Shown: positions 1 through 7,515 of the stretch, piece by piece | How the letters are laid out: every line of letters begins with the position of its first letter | Position numbering within the stretch: the stretch's first letter is position 1 | Source: an uncultured Dorea sp. | Lineage (GTDB): Bacteria > Bacillota > Clostridia > Lachnospirales > Lachnospiraceae | Assembly (NCBI GenBank): GCA_934307335.1 | Contig: CAKRCL010000009.1 | Coordinates: 1 to 37,343 of the forward strand | Length of the DNA: 37,343 nucleotides | Direction of reading: 5' to 3' | Program-made: the position numbers and the translations under genes | Notes under the pieces: model-generated | What the model was told of the DNA's origin: nothing | Databases searched by the model: none | The model's input: only the letters and a program-made list of their open reading frames with translations

Positions 1-1
1 C

Positions 2-631
2 AAGCAGCGCGAGGCGAAGAGAAGAAAGCTGATTAGACAGCGGGAAAGAAAACAACAGCCGACGAAGAAAAAGGTTGTAAAAATATTAAGAAAAGTAGAC
101 TGGTCGTATTTGCCATCAATTGGGAGATGGATTTTCCAGATTGCAGTGACCATTTTGATTGCATTTGTCTGTGTATGGTATTTCGGACAGAGAGTAAGTA
201 CAGTTGGAAATTCTATGAAGCCTGTTTTGGAGAACGGAGATGTTGTTCTTGCAAATCGAATTGTGTACAATGCAAGTAAACCGAAGCGTGGAGATGTGAT
301 CATATTTAAACCGAAGGGAAATGAAAATTCCCATTACTATATTAAACGTATTATCGGACTTCCGGGAGAGAGTATCGAGATTGTAGAGAATGCAGTATAC
401 ATCAACGGTGAAAAACTTGAGGAGGATTATAAAACTTCTAAAATAGATGATGTCGGAGTTGTGAATGAGAAAATGAAGCTTGGAAGTGATGAATATTTTG
501 TGCTTGGTGATGACAGAGAGAACAGTGAAGACAGCCGAGATGCAGATGTCGGCAATGTAAAATATAGTTATATTTATGGAAAAGCGTGGTTTGTAATTTC
601 GCCAAAAGCACACTTTGGATTTGTAAAGTAA
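2..631 (+). CDS. lepB: Type I signal peptidase, 5' end cut by the window edge
   Basis: This serine-lysine membrane protease removes signal peptides from exported proteins. The reading frame is open from the first bases of the window, so the true start lies upstream; a TTG at 110 is only an internal codon. The visible N-terminus is a strongly basic cytoplasmic stretch of about 35 residues, followed by one membrane segment (around residues 40-60 of the visible part). The catalytic Ser is in GNSMKP and the catalytic Lys in YIKRIIGLPGE, with the C-terminal box GDDRENSEDSRD (usual form GDN). The stop at 629-631 is followed directly by the ribosome binding site of the next gene, so the two are probably cotranscribed. 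Two more paralogues lie in this window. Family assignment is secure; substrate preference is unknown. Confidence 0.93.
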   Translation, partial: KQREAKRRKLIRQRERKQQPTKKKVVKILRKVDWSYLPSIGRWIFQIAVTILIAFVCVWYFGQRVSTVGNSMKPVLENGDVVLANRIVYNASKPKRGDVIIFKPKGNENSHYYIKRIIGLPGESIEIVENAVYINGEKLEEDYKTSKIDDVGVVNEKMKLGSDEYFVLGDDRENSEDSRDADVGNVKYSYIYGKAWFVISPKAHFGFVK

Positions 632-645
632 AGGAGAAGAAAAGA

Positions 646-1491
646 ATGCATTTTCAGTGGTACCCTGGTCATATGACGAAAGCAAAACGTATGATGCAGG
701 AAAATATAAAATTAATTGACTTGATTATTGAACTCGTAGACGCCAGAGTTCCATTATCCAGCAGAAATCCGGATATTGATGAGTTAGGGAAGAATAAGGC
801 AAGGCTGATTATTTTGAATAAATCTGACTTGGCGGAAGAAAAATGGAATGAGGCCTGGACAGAATATTTTAAGAAAAAAGGATTTCATGTTGTAAAAGTA
901 AATTCCAGAAAAGGTGGCGGAGTAAAGTCAGTACAGAGTGTTATCCAGGAAGCTTGCAAGGCTAAGATTGAGCGTGACAGAAAAAGAGGAATTTTGAACC
1001 GTCCAGTCCGTGCGATGGTAGTTGGAATTCCGAATGTTGGAAAATCAACATTTATCAATTCATTGGCAGGAAAAGCAGCGGCCAAGACTGGAAATAAGCC
1101 AGGTGTGACGAAAGGAAAGCAATGGATACGTTTGAATAAGCAGGTGGAACTTCTTGATACACCGGGAATTTTGTGGCCGAAATTTGAAGATCAGATGGTT
1201 GGATTGAGACTTGCGTTAATTGGTTCTATCAAAGATGAAGTATTGCAGACAGAGGAACTGGCTTCTGAGTTGATTAAATTTCTTGAGGAGAATTATCCGG
1301 GAGTTCTTGCGGACAAGTATTCGATCACGACTGATACAGATCCATATGTGATGCTTGGAAGAATTGCCGAGAGCAGACATTGTCTGGTTCGTGGAAATGA
1401 ATTGGATACAGAGAAGGCTGCAATGCTTTTAATGGATGATTTCCGCGAAGGAAAGTTCGGAAGACTGACACTGGAATATCCGGTAGAATAG
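646..1491 (+). CDS. rbgA: Ribosome biogenesis GTPase RbgA/YlqF
   Basis: This is a circularly permuted GTPase that acts late in 50S subunit assembly. The order of motifs shows the permutation: G4 (LNKSD, about residue 64) comes first, then G1 (GIPNVGKST, about residue 127), then G3 (DTPG, about residue 177). The protein begins MHFQWYPGHM, the usual RbgA N-terminus, and is 282 residues, normal for the family. I chose ATG 646 because AAGGAGAAG at 631-639 lies at a good distance; an in-frame ATG at 586 would run inside the preceding gene and has no ribosome binding site. It follows lepB by 14 bases and is followed by a second lepB, an arrangement common in Clostridia next to rnhB and yraN. Confidence 0.95.
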   Translation: MHFQWYPGHMTKAKRMMQENIKLIDLIIELVDARVPLSSRNPDIDELGKNKARLIILNKSDLAEEKWNEAWTEYFKKKGFHVVKVNSRKGGGVKSVQSVIQEACKAKIERDRKRGILNRPVRAMVVGIPNVGKSTFINSLAGKAAAKTGNKPGVTKGKQWIRLNKQVELLDTPGILWPKFEDQMVGLRLALIGSIKDEVLQTEELASELIKFLEENYPGVLADKYSITTDTDPYVMLGRIAESRHCLVRGNELDTEKAAMLLMDDFREGKFGRLTLEYPVE

Positions 1492-1557
1492 TAAGAGTTG
1501 CGCCTTAAAGGCAGTATTGAGTAGACAACATGAATTTGAAAGGGGAACTTACTTTCT

Positions 1558-2121
1558 ATGTCAAGAAGACGAAGAAGGAGAAAGACGGGGATTATAGGAG
1601 AAATCATAGGCTGGATTTTTTATTTTATAGTCATTATTGTATTGACATTTGTAATCATTACTTATGTAGGACAGAGAACAAGTGTCAGCGGTTCATCTAT
1701 GGAGACAACGCTCAGTGATGGGGATCAGCTTTTGGTGGATAAGATTTCTTATAGATTTCAGAATCCGAAGCGTTTTGATATTATTGTTTTTCCATATCAG
1801 TATGCGGAAAATACCTACTATATTAAGCGTATTATTGGTCTCCCAGGGGAGATGGTGCAGGTTGTAGATGGATATGTATATATTAATGGAAGCCGATTGG
1901 ATAGTGATATTTATGGAAATGAAGTTATGGATGATCCGATGTCAGCTTCGCAGCCAATTACATTAGGCGAGGATGAGTACTTTGTTTTGGGTGATAATAG
2001 AAATCACAGTCAGGATAGCCGGGATCCAAGCGTTGGAACGATAAAAAGAGACACGATCATGGGAAAGGCCTGGGTACGTATCTATCCATTTGATAAGATG
2101 GGAGTAATCAAGCATGAATAA
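1558..2121 (+). CDS. lepB: Type I signal peptidase (second copy)
   Basis: This 187-residue signal peptidase I has a short very basic N-terminus (SRRRRRRK), one membrane segment (about residues 15-38), catalytic Ser in SGSSMETTL, catalytic Lys in YYIKRIIGLPGE, and box E GDNRNHSQDSRD. It is more canonical than the first copy in the last box. An AAAGGGG sequence at 1539-1545 precedes the ATG. Its last 8 bases overlap rnhB, which points to translational coupling. The 66-base gap before it contains only a small GCCTT/AAGGC hairpin and no clear promoter. Function is secure; why the organism keeps several copies is unknown, although division by substrate set is typical in Firmicutes. Confidence 0.95.
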   Translation: MSRRRRRRKTGIIGEIIGWIFYFIVIIVLTFVIITYVGQRTSVSGSSMETTLSDGDQLLVDKISYRFQNPKRFDIIVFPYQYAENTYYIKRIIGLPGEMVQVVDGYVYINGSRLDSDIYGNEVMDDPMSASQPITLGEDEYFVLGDNRNHSQDSRDPSVGTIKRDTIMGKAWVRIYPFDKMGVIKHE

Positions 2122-2773
2122 AAGGGAAGAAGAAAAGCTTAGAAAGCAGCAGGAGCGTCTTGAAAAAGAAATCGCAAGGACGAAAGCAATGAGTGTTTTC
2201 GAGGAAGAATATAAAAATTGTCAGTATATTTGTGGGATTGATGAAGTTGGGCGAGGACCGCTTGCCGGTCCTGTTGTAGCAGGGGCGGTTGTTTTACCGA
2301 AAGATGATATAATTCTTTATCTAAATGATTCTAAGAAGCTTTCTGAAAAAAAACGAGAGATGTTATATGATGAAATCATGAACCGTGCAGTGGCAACGGG
2401 AATTGGTATGGCAAGTCCGGCAAGAATTGATGAGATTAATATTTTGCAGGCAACTTATGAAGCAATGCGTATGGCAATCGAAGATTTGGGGATTCGCCCG
2501 GATATTTTATTAAATGATGCGGTGACAATTCCGCAGGTAGATATTATGCAGGTACCGATTATAAAAGGAGATGCGAAAAGCGTATCTATAGCTGCAGCAA
2601 GTATCATTGCGAAAGTGACAAGAGATCGTCTTATGGTAGAATACGATAAAGTATTGCCTGGATATGATTTTGCAAGTAATAAAGGATATGGAACAAAAGC
2701 ACATATTGCAGGGTTAAAAGAGCTGGGACCGACACCAATCCACAGAAAATCTTTCATACATAATTATGTATAA
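2114..2773 (+). CDS. rnhB: Ribonuclease HII
   Basis: RNase HII cleaves the RNA strand of RNA-DNA hybrids and nicks at single ribonucleotides in DNA. The 219-residue protein has the signature GIDEVGRGPLAGPV, in which D43 and E44 are the first two metal-binding acidic residues. It also has DSKKLS and the later acidic position in LLNDAV. The SIAAASIIAKVTRD segment is typical of the family. A charged 30-residue N-terminal extension rich in Lys, Glu and Arg precedes the core and probably forms a helix. Start and stop overlap both neighbours by 8 bases (lepB before, yraN after), so the three are one translation-coupled block. High confidence. Confidence 0.96.
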   Translation: MNKREEEKLRKQQERLEKEIARTKAMSVFEEEYKNCQYICGIDEVGRGPLAGPVVAGAVVLPKDDIILYLNDSKKLSEKKREMLYDEIMNRAVATGIGMASPARIDEINILQATYEAMRMAIEDLGIRPDILLNDAVTIPQVDIMQVPIIKGDAKSVSIAAASIIAKVTRDRLMVEYDKVLPGYDFASNKGYGTKAHIAGLKELGPTPIHRKSFIHNYV

Positions 2774-3134
2774 GAAGAAAAATAACCGAAAGACAGGATC
2801 CGGATATGAAAAAATGGCGGGAGCTTATCTGGAATCTTTAAATTATAAAATTGTGACATATAATTATCGATGCAGGTTGGGGGAGATTGATCTGATTGCC
2901 AGAGACGGAGAATATCTTGTCTTTGTGGAAGTGAAGTATAGACATACAGATGTGAGTGGTCATCCGGCAGAAGCAGTTGATGTCAGAAAACAACAGATTA
3001 TAGCCAAATGTGCTATGCATTTCCTGATGCAACAGGGAATGTATGATGTTCCATGCAGATTTGATGTAGTTGCTATATCTGGAAAGACAGGTCAGGAAAT
3101 AATTGAGCTGTATAAGAATGCATTTACATTATAA
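2766..3134 (+). CDS. yraN: YraN/UPF0102 endonuclease-like protein
   Basis: A 122-residue member of the UPF0102 family, which has a restriction-endonuclease-like fold. The diagnostic stretch is GEIDLIARDGEYLVFVEVK with acidic and lysine residues arranged as in the PD-(D/E)XK fold. The N-terminal GSGYEKMAGAYLE segment matches the usual start of the family. The molecular role has not been firmly established. Gene order rnhB-yraN is widespread in bacteria and the two genes overlap by 8 bases here, supporting coexpression. The start ATG at 2766 lies inside the end of rnhB. Family membership is secure, function open. Confidence 0.9.
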   Translation: MYKKKNNRKTGSGYEKMAGAYLESLNYKIVTYNYRCRLGEIDLIARDGEYLVFVEVKYRHTDVSGHPAEAVDVRKQQIIAKCAMHFLMQQGMYDVPCRFDVVAISGKTGQEIIELYKNAFTL

Positions 3135-3145
3135 AGGAGAAAAAT

Positions 3146-3982
3146 ATGAGCCTTGGATTAAAATATAAAAATAATGAGCAGATATTTGTAGAGAAAGAAA
3201 AAGATGGAGTCCCTTATCTGGCATATCCACTTTTTGAAAATACCGGGATTGTTAATCATGGCTTTTCAACTAGATTAGGAGGAGTGAGTAAGGGCTGTTA
3301 TAGCTCAATGAACATCAGTCTGACCAGAGGAGACGACCCGGAAGCAGTTCTTAAGAACCGGGAATTGATCGCACATGCAATCGGTGTAGAAGTGTCAGAT
3401 TTTACATATACAAAGCAGACGCATACGACAAATGTAAAACGCGTTTATGAAAAAGAAAAAGGTGAGACATTTCCGGAAACGGACGGGCTTATTACAGATG
3501 TACCGGGAATTTGTCTTGTAACTTCTTATGCGGATTGTGTTCCGCTTTATTTTGTGGATCCGGTGAAGAAGGTAATTGGTCTGAGTCATTCAGGATGGCG
3601 TGGTACAGTTGGAAAAATCGGAAAAGTTACAGTAGAAAAAATGCAGAAAGAATTTGACTGTGATCCGGCAGATATTCTTGGCGCAGTCGGCCCATCTATT
3701 TGTCAGGAGTGTTATGAAGTCAGTGAGGATGTCATTGATCAGTTCCGTGATAATTTTAATGAAAAGCTTTGGAAAGATTTATTTTACAAGAAGAAAAATG
3801 GAAAATATCAGTTGAATTTGTGGAAGGCAAATGAATCTATTTTTCTGGAAGCAGGACTTTTGCCGGAACATATTGCAATTACGAATGTATGTACGCATTG
3901 TAATCCGGATATTTTATTCTCTCACAGAACAACCGGAAATGACAGAGGAACATTGAGTGCATTTCTTGCGCTTAAGAAATAG
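3146..3982 (+). CDS. pgeF: PgeF/YlmD/LACC1-family enzyme (purine nucleoside phosphorylase-like)
   Basis: A 278-residue member of the family once called polyphenol oxidase or DUF152. Studied members have zinc-dependent purine nucleoside phosphorylase and adenosine deaminase activity, and one removes a mis-incorporated amino acid from a peptidoglycan precursor. The three metal ligand motifs are visible: the His in KQTHTTNV, the Cys in SYADCVPL with HSGWRGTVG nearby, and the His in THCNPDILFSHR. The ATG at 3146 is preceded by AAAGGAG at about 3133. It follows yraN by 11 bases and precedes mscS by 26, so it belongs to the same transcription unit. The exact substrate in this organism cannot be read from sequence. 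Confidence 0.88.
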   Translation: MSLGLKYKNNEQIFVEKEKDGVPYLAYPLFENTGIVNHGFSTRLGGVSKGCYSSMNISLTRGDDPEAVLKNRELIAHAIGVEVSDFTYTKQTHTTNVKRVYEKEKGETFPETDGLITDVPGICLVTSYADCVPLYFVDPVKKVIGLSHSGWRGTVGKIGKVTVEKMQKEFDCDPADILGAVGPSICQECYEVSEDVIDQFRDNFNEKLWKDLFYKKKNGKYQLNLWKANESIFLEAGLLPEHIAITNVCTHCNPDILFSHRTTGNDRGTLSAFLALKK

Positions 3983-4008
3983 TACGATTCAAAAAAGGAG
4001 ACAGGCAT

Positions 4009-4965
4009 ATGAACAATATGTTGTTAGGTATGGCAGCGCAGAACACGATTTTAAAGGCAGATTCAGGTGATGTGACGAAAGGAGTGACAGACGCAGCTCA
4101 GAGCGCAGCAGATGTGACTCAGGATGCAGTTAATGAAGTGAGCCAGGCGACCCGGTATTTTCAGGATCACATATCAGATTTGATTGGTTTTGGAGTGAAG
4201 GTTTTAATAGCACTTGTTGTTTTTATAATCGGACGCGCACTGATTCAGTTTATACGGAAAATTGTAAGAAAATCACTGGCAAGATCCAGTGCAGATAAAG
4301 GGGTGGAACAGTTTATAGATTCTCTTTTGAAATTTTCTTTATATTTTTTACTGATTTTTATGATCGCAGCTAAGCTTGGTGTAGATACATCGGCAGTGGC
4401 AGCACTTGTTGCATCTGGCGGTGTGGCAATTGGTCTTGCTTTGCAGGGAAGTCTTTCAAATTTTGCAGGTGGAGTTTTGATTCTGCTTTTAAAACCGTTC
4501 GAAGTAGGGGATTATATTATTGAGGACACGAACCACAACGAGGGAACTGTAAAAGAAATTCAGATTTTTTACACAAAATTATCGACTATTGATAATAAGA
4601 CAATTGTAATTCCTAATGGAATCTTGACGAACAGTAGTCTGACAAATGCAACAGCAAAAGAAGAACGACAGTTAGATCTTAAAGTTGATATTGCATATGA
4701 AGCAGATCTTAGAAAAGCGAAAGCAGTTATTGAAGAAATTCTCATACAGGACGGTTCAACAATCAAAGAAGAGGCAATACAGGTTTTTGTGCATGAACTC
4801 GCTGAGAGTGCAGTTGTAATTGGAGCGCGCGCCTGGGTGAAGAATGATGAGTACTGGAGTACCAGATGGAGAATTTTAGAGGAAATCAAGTTGAAACTGG
4901 ATGAGAACCAGATTGAGATGGCATATCCGCATTTGACAGTTCAGATGGCAAAAGAAAGCTTATAA
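4009..4965 (+). CDS. mscS: Small-conductance mechanosensitive channel, MscS family
   Basis: MscS channels open under membrane tension and release solutes during hypo-osmotic shock. The 318-residue protein has an N-terminal polar segment of about 55 residues, then membrane helices near residues 63-83 and 105-125. These are followed by the Gly/Ala-rich pore helix (ALVASGGVAIGLALQGSLSNFAGG), then the beta domain and the C-terminal vestibule. AAAGGAG at 3995-4001 supports the ATG at 4009. It is the last gene of the block, and its stop codon lies inside the left arm of the terminator hairpin. High confidence in the family. Confidence 0.94.
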   Translation: MNNMLLGMAAQNTILKADSGDVTKGVTDAAQSAADVTQDAVNEVSQATRYFQDHISDLIGFGVKVLIALVVFIIGRALIQFIRKIVRKSLARSSADKGVEQFIDSLLKFSLYFLLIFMIAAKLGVDTSAVAALVASGGVAIGLALQGSLSNFAGGVLILLLKPFEVGDYIIEDTNHNEGTVKEIQIFYTKLSTIDNKTIVIPNGILTNSSLTNATAKEERQLDLKVDIAYEADLRKAKAVIEEILIQDGSTIKEEAIQVFVHELAESAVVIGARAWVKNDEYWSTRWRILEEIKLKLDENQIEMAYPHLTVQMAKESL

Positions 4966-5004
4966 AAATAAGGATTCTTCGATTGAAGAATCCTTATTTT
5001 TATA
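4961..5004. terminator. Bidirectional intrinsic terminator between mscS and tRNA-Thr
   Basis: The arms 4961-4980 and 4985-5004 are a perfect 20-bp inverted repeat around a GATT loop. Each strand ends in a U-rich run, so it can stop mscS from the left and the tRNA from the right. The left arm contains the mscS stop codon, and the right arm ends at the base next to the tRNA discriminator. Confidence 0.92.
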
Positions 5005-5077
5005 AGCTGGAAATCGGACTTGAACCGACGACCCCTTCATTACGAGTGAAGTGCTCTACCAACTGAGCTATTCCAGC
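5005..5077 (-). tRNA. tRNA-Thr (anticodon CGT)
   Basis: Read on the minus strand, all four arms fold: acceptor GCTGGAA/TTCCAGC, D-arm GCTC/GAGC, anticodon stem CTTCA/TGAAG with loop CTCGTAA, a 5-base variable loop, and T-arm GTCGG/CCGAT with loop TTCGAGT. The anticodon is CGT, reading ACG (Thr). Length is 73 nt including the discriminator T. The 3' CCA is not encoded and must be added. Confidence 0.96.
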
Positions 5078-5105
5078 ATGTATAAATGTTGTCCAAACAT
5101 GTTAT

Positions 5106-5134
5106 AGTTTATCTCAGTAATCGTTGATTGTCAA
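5106..5134 (-). promoter_or_regulatory. Promoter of tRNA-Thr
   Basis: On the minus strand a consensus -35 TTGACA (5129-5134) is followed after 17 bases by TAAACT (5106-5111), about 29 bases before the tRNA 5' end. This fits a sigma-A promoter with a short 5' leader. Confidence 0.8.
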
Positions 5135-5155
5135 GTTCTTTTTGTTATTGAAATG

Positions 5156-5203
5156 CTAAAAATTCCGGGGCAAGTTTGTGGTTATATGAAAATTTGCCCC
5201 GGA
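5156..5203 (-). terminator. Terminator of thiC
   Basis: Arms 5190-5203 and 5164-5177 pair over 14 positions with one G-U pair and a GC-rich core (CCGGGGCAA). On the minus strand they are followed by a run of U at 5156-5163. It lies 34 bases after the thiC stop. Confidence 0.9.
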
Positions 5204-5236
5204 TTATTTTATGAGTCGTAGAGAATATTAGGGATA

Positions 5237-6547
5237 TTAAAGGATATCGATATATTCTCCTGCAAGAGCTTTGTTCATGCTTCGTACGGCACAGAATTTA
5301 CCACACATACTACATGTTTCACTGTGGTCATCTTCTGGATGACGACTGTCGCGGATTGCTTTTGCAGTTTCAGGATCAAGTGCACATGCATATTGAGCTT
5401 CCCAGTCAAGCGCGCGGCGTGCATCAGCCATTTTGTCATCAATATCTCTTGCACCAGGAATGCCTTTTGCGATATCAGCTGCATGAGCGGCAATTTTGGA
5501 AGCGATAATTCCCTGTTTTACATCGTCTACATTTGGAAGAGCAAGATGTTCAGCCGGTGTTACATAGCAAAGGAAAGCGGCTCCGTTCATGGCTGCAACA
5601 GCACCTCCAATAGCGGCTGTAATATGATCATAACCAGGAGCAATATCTGTAACGAGAGGCCCAAGTGTATAGAAAGGTGCTCCCATACAGATTGTCTGCT
5701 GTACTTTCATATTAGCTGCTACCTGGTCAAGCGGAACATGTCCCGGACCTTCTACCATGACCTGGACATTGTGTGCCCATGCACGCTTTGTAAGTTCTCC
5801 TAAACGCACGAGCTCTTCAATCTGACATACATCGGTTGCATCTGCGAGACATCCTGGACGGCATGCATCACCGAGGGAAATTGTAACATCGTATTCTTCG
5901 CAGATATCAAGGATCTCATCGAAGTGCTCATAGAATGGATTCTCTTCTCCGGTCATACACATCCATGCGAAGACAAGACTTCCGCCACGACTTACGATAT
6001 TCATTTTGCGTTTGTGTTTTTTGATTTGTTCAATTGTTTTGCGGGTGATACCACAGTGCAGTGTTACGAAGTCCACACCGTCTTCTGCGTGAAGACGTAC
6101 TACGTCAACGAAATCCTGAGCGGTCAGTGTAGCCAGGTCCCTCTGGTAGTGAATAACGCTGTCATAGACCGGAACAGTTCCGATCATTGCCGGACATTCG
6201 TGTGTCAGCTTCTGCCGGAAAGGCTGAGTGTTACCATGGCTGGATAGATCCATAATGGCCTCTGCTCCGAGATTTACAGCACTCATTACTTTCTGCATCT
6301 CAATATCATAATCTTTGCAGTCTCTTGAGACTCCGAGATTAACATTGATCTTGGTGCGAAGCATACTGCCGACGCCTTCCGGATTCAGACATGTGTGGTT
6401 TTTGTTGGCACAGATTGCAACCTTACCTTCAGCGACGAGTTTCATCATCTCATCTGTAGACATATGCTCTTTTTTTGCAACAGTCTCAATTTCAGGGGTG
6501 AGAATTCCTTTTCTGGCTGCATCCATTTGTGTTGTGTAATTTCTCAT
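5237..6547 (-). CDS. thiC: Phosphomethylpyrimidine synthase ThiC
   Basis: ThiC is a non-canonical radical SAM enzyme that rearranges aminoimidazole ribotide into the pyrimidine (HMP-P) of thiamine. The protein is 436 residues, the short form common in Clostridia, without the N-terminal extension of the E. coli enzyme. Conserved segments such as GVDFVTLHCG, MVEGPGHVP and LGPLVTDIAPGYDH are present. The cluster motif near the C-terminus reads CSMCGKFC, that is CX2CX3C rather than the CX2CX4C of the E. coli type. I chose ATG 6547 because GGAGG lies 8 bases upstream; the upstream in-frame ATG at 6562 contains the GGAGG itself. A TPP riboswitch and terminator precede it, so it is turned off by thiamine pyrophosphate. 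No other thiamine gene is adjacent. Confidence 0.97.
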   Translation of the reverse strand: MRNYTTQMDAARKGILTPEIETVAKKEHMSTDEMMKLVAEGKVAICANKNHTCLNPEGVGSMLRTKINVNLGVSRDCKDYDIEMQKVMSAVNLGAEAIMDLSSHGNTQPFRQKLTHECPAMIGTVPVYDSVIHYQRDLATLTAQDFVDVVRLHAEDGVDFVTLHCGITRKTIEQIKKHKRKMNIVSRGGSLVFAWMCMTGEENPFYEHFDEILDICEEYDVTISLGDACRPGCLADATDVCQIEELVRLGELTKRAWAHNVQVMVEGPGHVPLDQVAANMKVQQTICMGAPFYTLGPLVTDIAPGYDHITAAIGGAVAAMNGAAFLCYVTPAEHLALPNVDDVKQGIIASKIAAHAADIAKGIPGARDIDDKMADARRALDWEAQYACALDPETAKAIRDSRHPEDDHSETCSMCGKFCAVRSMNKALAGEYIDIL

Positions 6548-6627
6548 GATTTTTGCCTCCATTTCATTTGTCTGAGTTTTTTATAGCGGTACAAGGTGGT
6601 GTCCCCAATGTATCGCTTGCATTGTAT

Positions 6628-6655
6628 AAAAAAAGAAGATGCGTAGAGCATCTTC
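6628..6655 (-). terminator. Expression-platform terminator of the TPP riboswitch
   Basis: On the minus strand, arms 6648-6655 and 6635-6642 (8 bp, 5-nt loop) are followed by seven U (6628-6634). It lies between the TPP aptamer and thiC, as expected for ligand-induced transcription termination. Confidence 0.88.
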
Positions 6656-6674
6656 CTTAATTATCGCGTTAAGA

Positions 6675-6768
6675 TATGGTTCCCTACGTTGGCATTATCC
6701 AAATCAGGTTATGGGTCGAAACGGAATTACGTTTCCTCTCAGCCGGTTTTCACCAGCTCCCCTGTGAA
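6675..6768 (-). promoter_or_regulatory. TPP riboswitch (THI element)
   Basis: The minus strand carries the conserved aptamer blocks in order: CAGGGGAGC, GGCTGAGAGG, GACCC, ACCTGATTTGGATAATGCC and GTAGGGAA. These are the pyrimidine- and pyrophosphate-binding arms of the TPP aptamer. The thiC terminator follows, so binding of TPP should stop transcription before thiC. Confidence 0.96.
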
Positions 6769-6788
6769 TATTTTGTAATTCATGAGCT

Positions 6789-6817
6789 ATTATAGACCTG
6801 TTAAAATGTAAATGCAA
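6789..6817 (-). promoter_or_regulatory. Promoter of the thiC transcript
   Basis: On the minus strand a perfect TATAAT (6789-6794) is preceded after 17 bases by TTGCAT (6812-6817). The start point would fall about 15 bases before the TPP aptamer. The -35 box is weak, the -10 is perfect. Confidence 0.72.
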
Positions 6818-6930
6818 GTGAAAATCTGGCAGATATTGAAAAATAATTCGCTTCGCCAGGTAAATGTGTGATAGAATAGAAACATCTTATGTGCCTTGAG
6901 ACAGTGGACGTAAGAGAAGGAGAAGTTTAT

Positions 6931-7491
6931 ATGAGTGAAAATCATGAAAAATCCGGTCAGGAACAAGAAGGTGTACTTGCAACAATATGGGATTATGTGA
7001 AGACATTTCTTATTATATTTTTGGTCGTATTCGCACTGAATAAATTAGTGTATATCAATGCGGTAATTCCATCAGAGTCTATGCAGACAACAATTATGAA
7101 AGGAGACCGGATCATAGGGAATCGTCTGGCATATAAGTCTGAGGATCCACAGCGATTTGATATTGTCATTTTTAAATATCCGGATAATCCATCAAAGATT
7201 TTTATTAAAAGAGTGATTGGTCTGCCGGGAGAGACCGTAGAAGTAAAAGACGGAAAAGTGTATATTGATGGATCTACAGAGCCGTTAGATGACAGTTTTT
7301 GTACGGAAGTGCCGGAGGGGGATTTTGGCCCGTATGAAGTACCGGAGAACAGTTATTTTATGATGGGGGATAACCGAAACAACAGTCTTGATTCCAGATA
7401 TTGGAAAAATCATTTTGTAGAAAAAGATGCTATACTTGCAAAGGCTGTATTCCGTTATTGGCCGTTTACAAGTATTGGGAAAGTAAAATAA
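6931..7491 (+). CDS. lepB: Type I signal peptidase (third copy)
   Basis: A 186-residue signal peptidase I with an acidic, polar N-terminus (SENHEKSGQEQEG), unlike the basic N-termini of the two other copies. A membrane segment lies at about residues 25-45, with catalytic Ser in PSESMQTTI, catalytic Lys in FIKRVIGLPGE and box E GDNRNNSLDSR. I chose ATG 6931 because AGAAGGAGA at 6915-6923 precedes it at 7-8 bases; the open frame extends to 6889 without a ribosome binding site. It is followed after 24 bases by a nucleobase permease gene. The promoter is not clear; a TAGAAT near 6873 lacks a convincing -35. Confidence 0.94.
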   Translation: MSENHEKSGQEQEGVLATIWDYVKTFLIIFLVVFALNKLVYINAVIPSESMQTTIMKGDRIIGNRLAYKSEDPQRFDIVIFKYPDNPSKIFIKRVIGLPGETVEVKDGKVYIDGSTEPLDDSFCTEVPEGDFGPYEVPENSYFMMGDNRNNSLDSRYWKNHFVEKDAILAKAVFRYWPFTSIGKVK

Positions 7492-7515
7492 AAGGAACAT
7501 GAGAGGAACAAAAGA

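Noticed and set aside
5324..5803. 159-codon open frame opposite thiC
   Set aside because: Antisense to a certain gene, with Cys-rich composition typical of a shadow frame.
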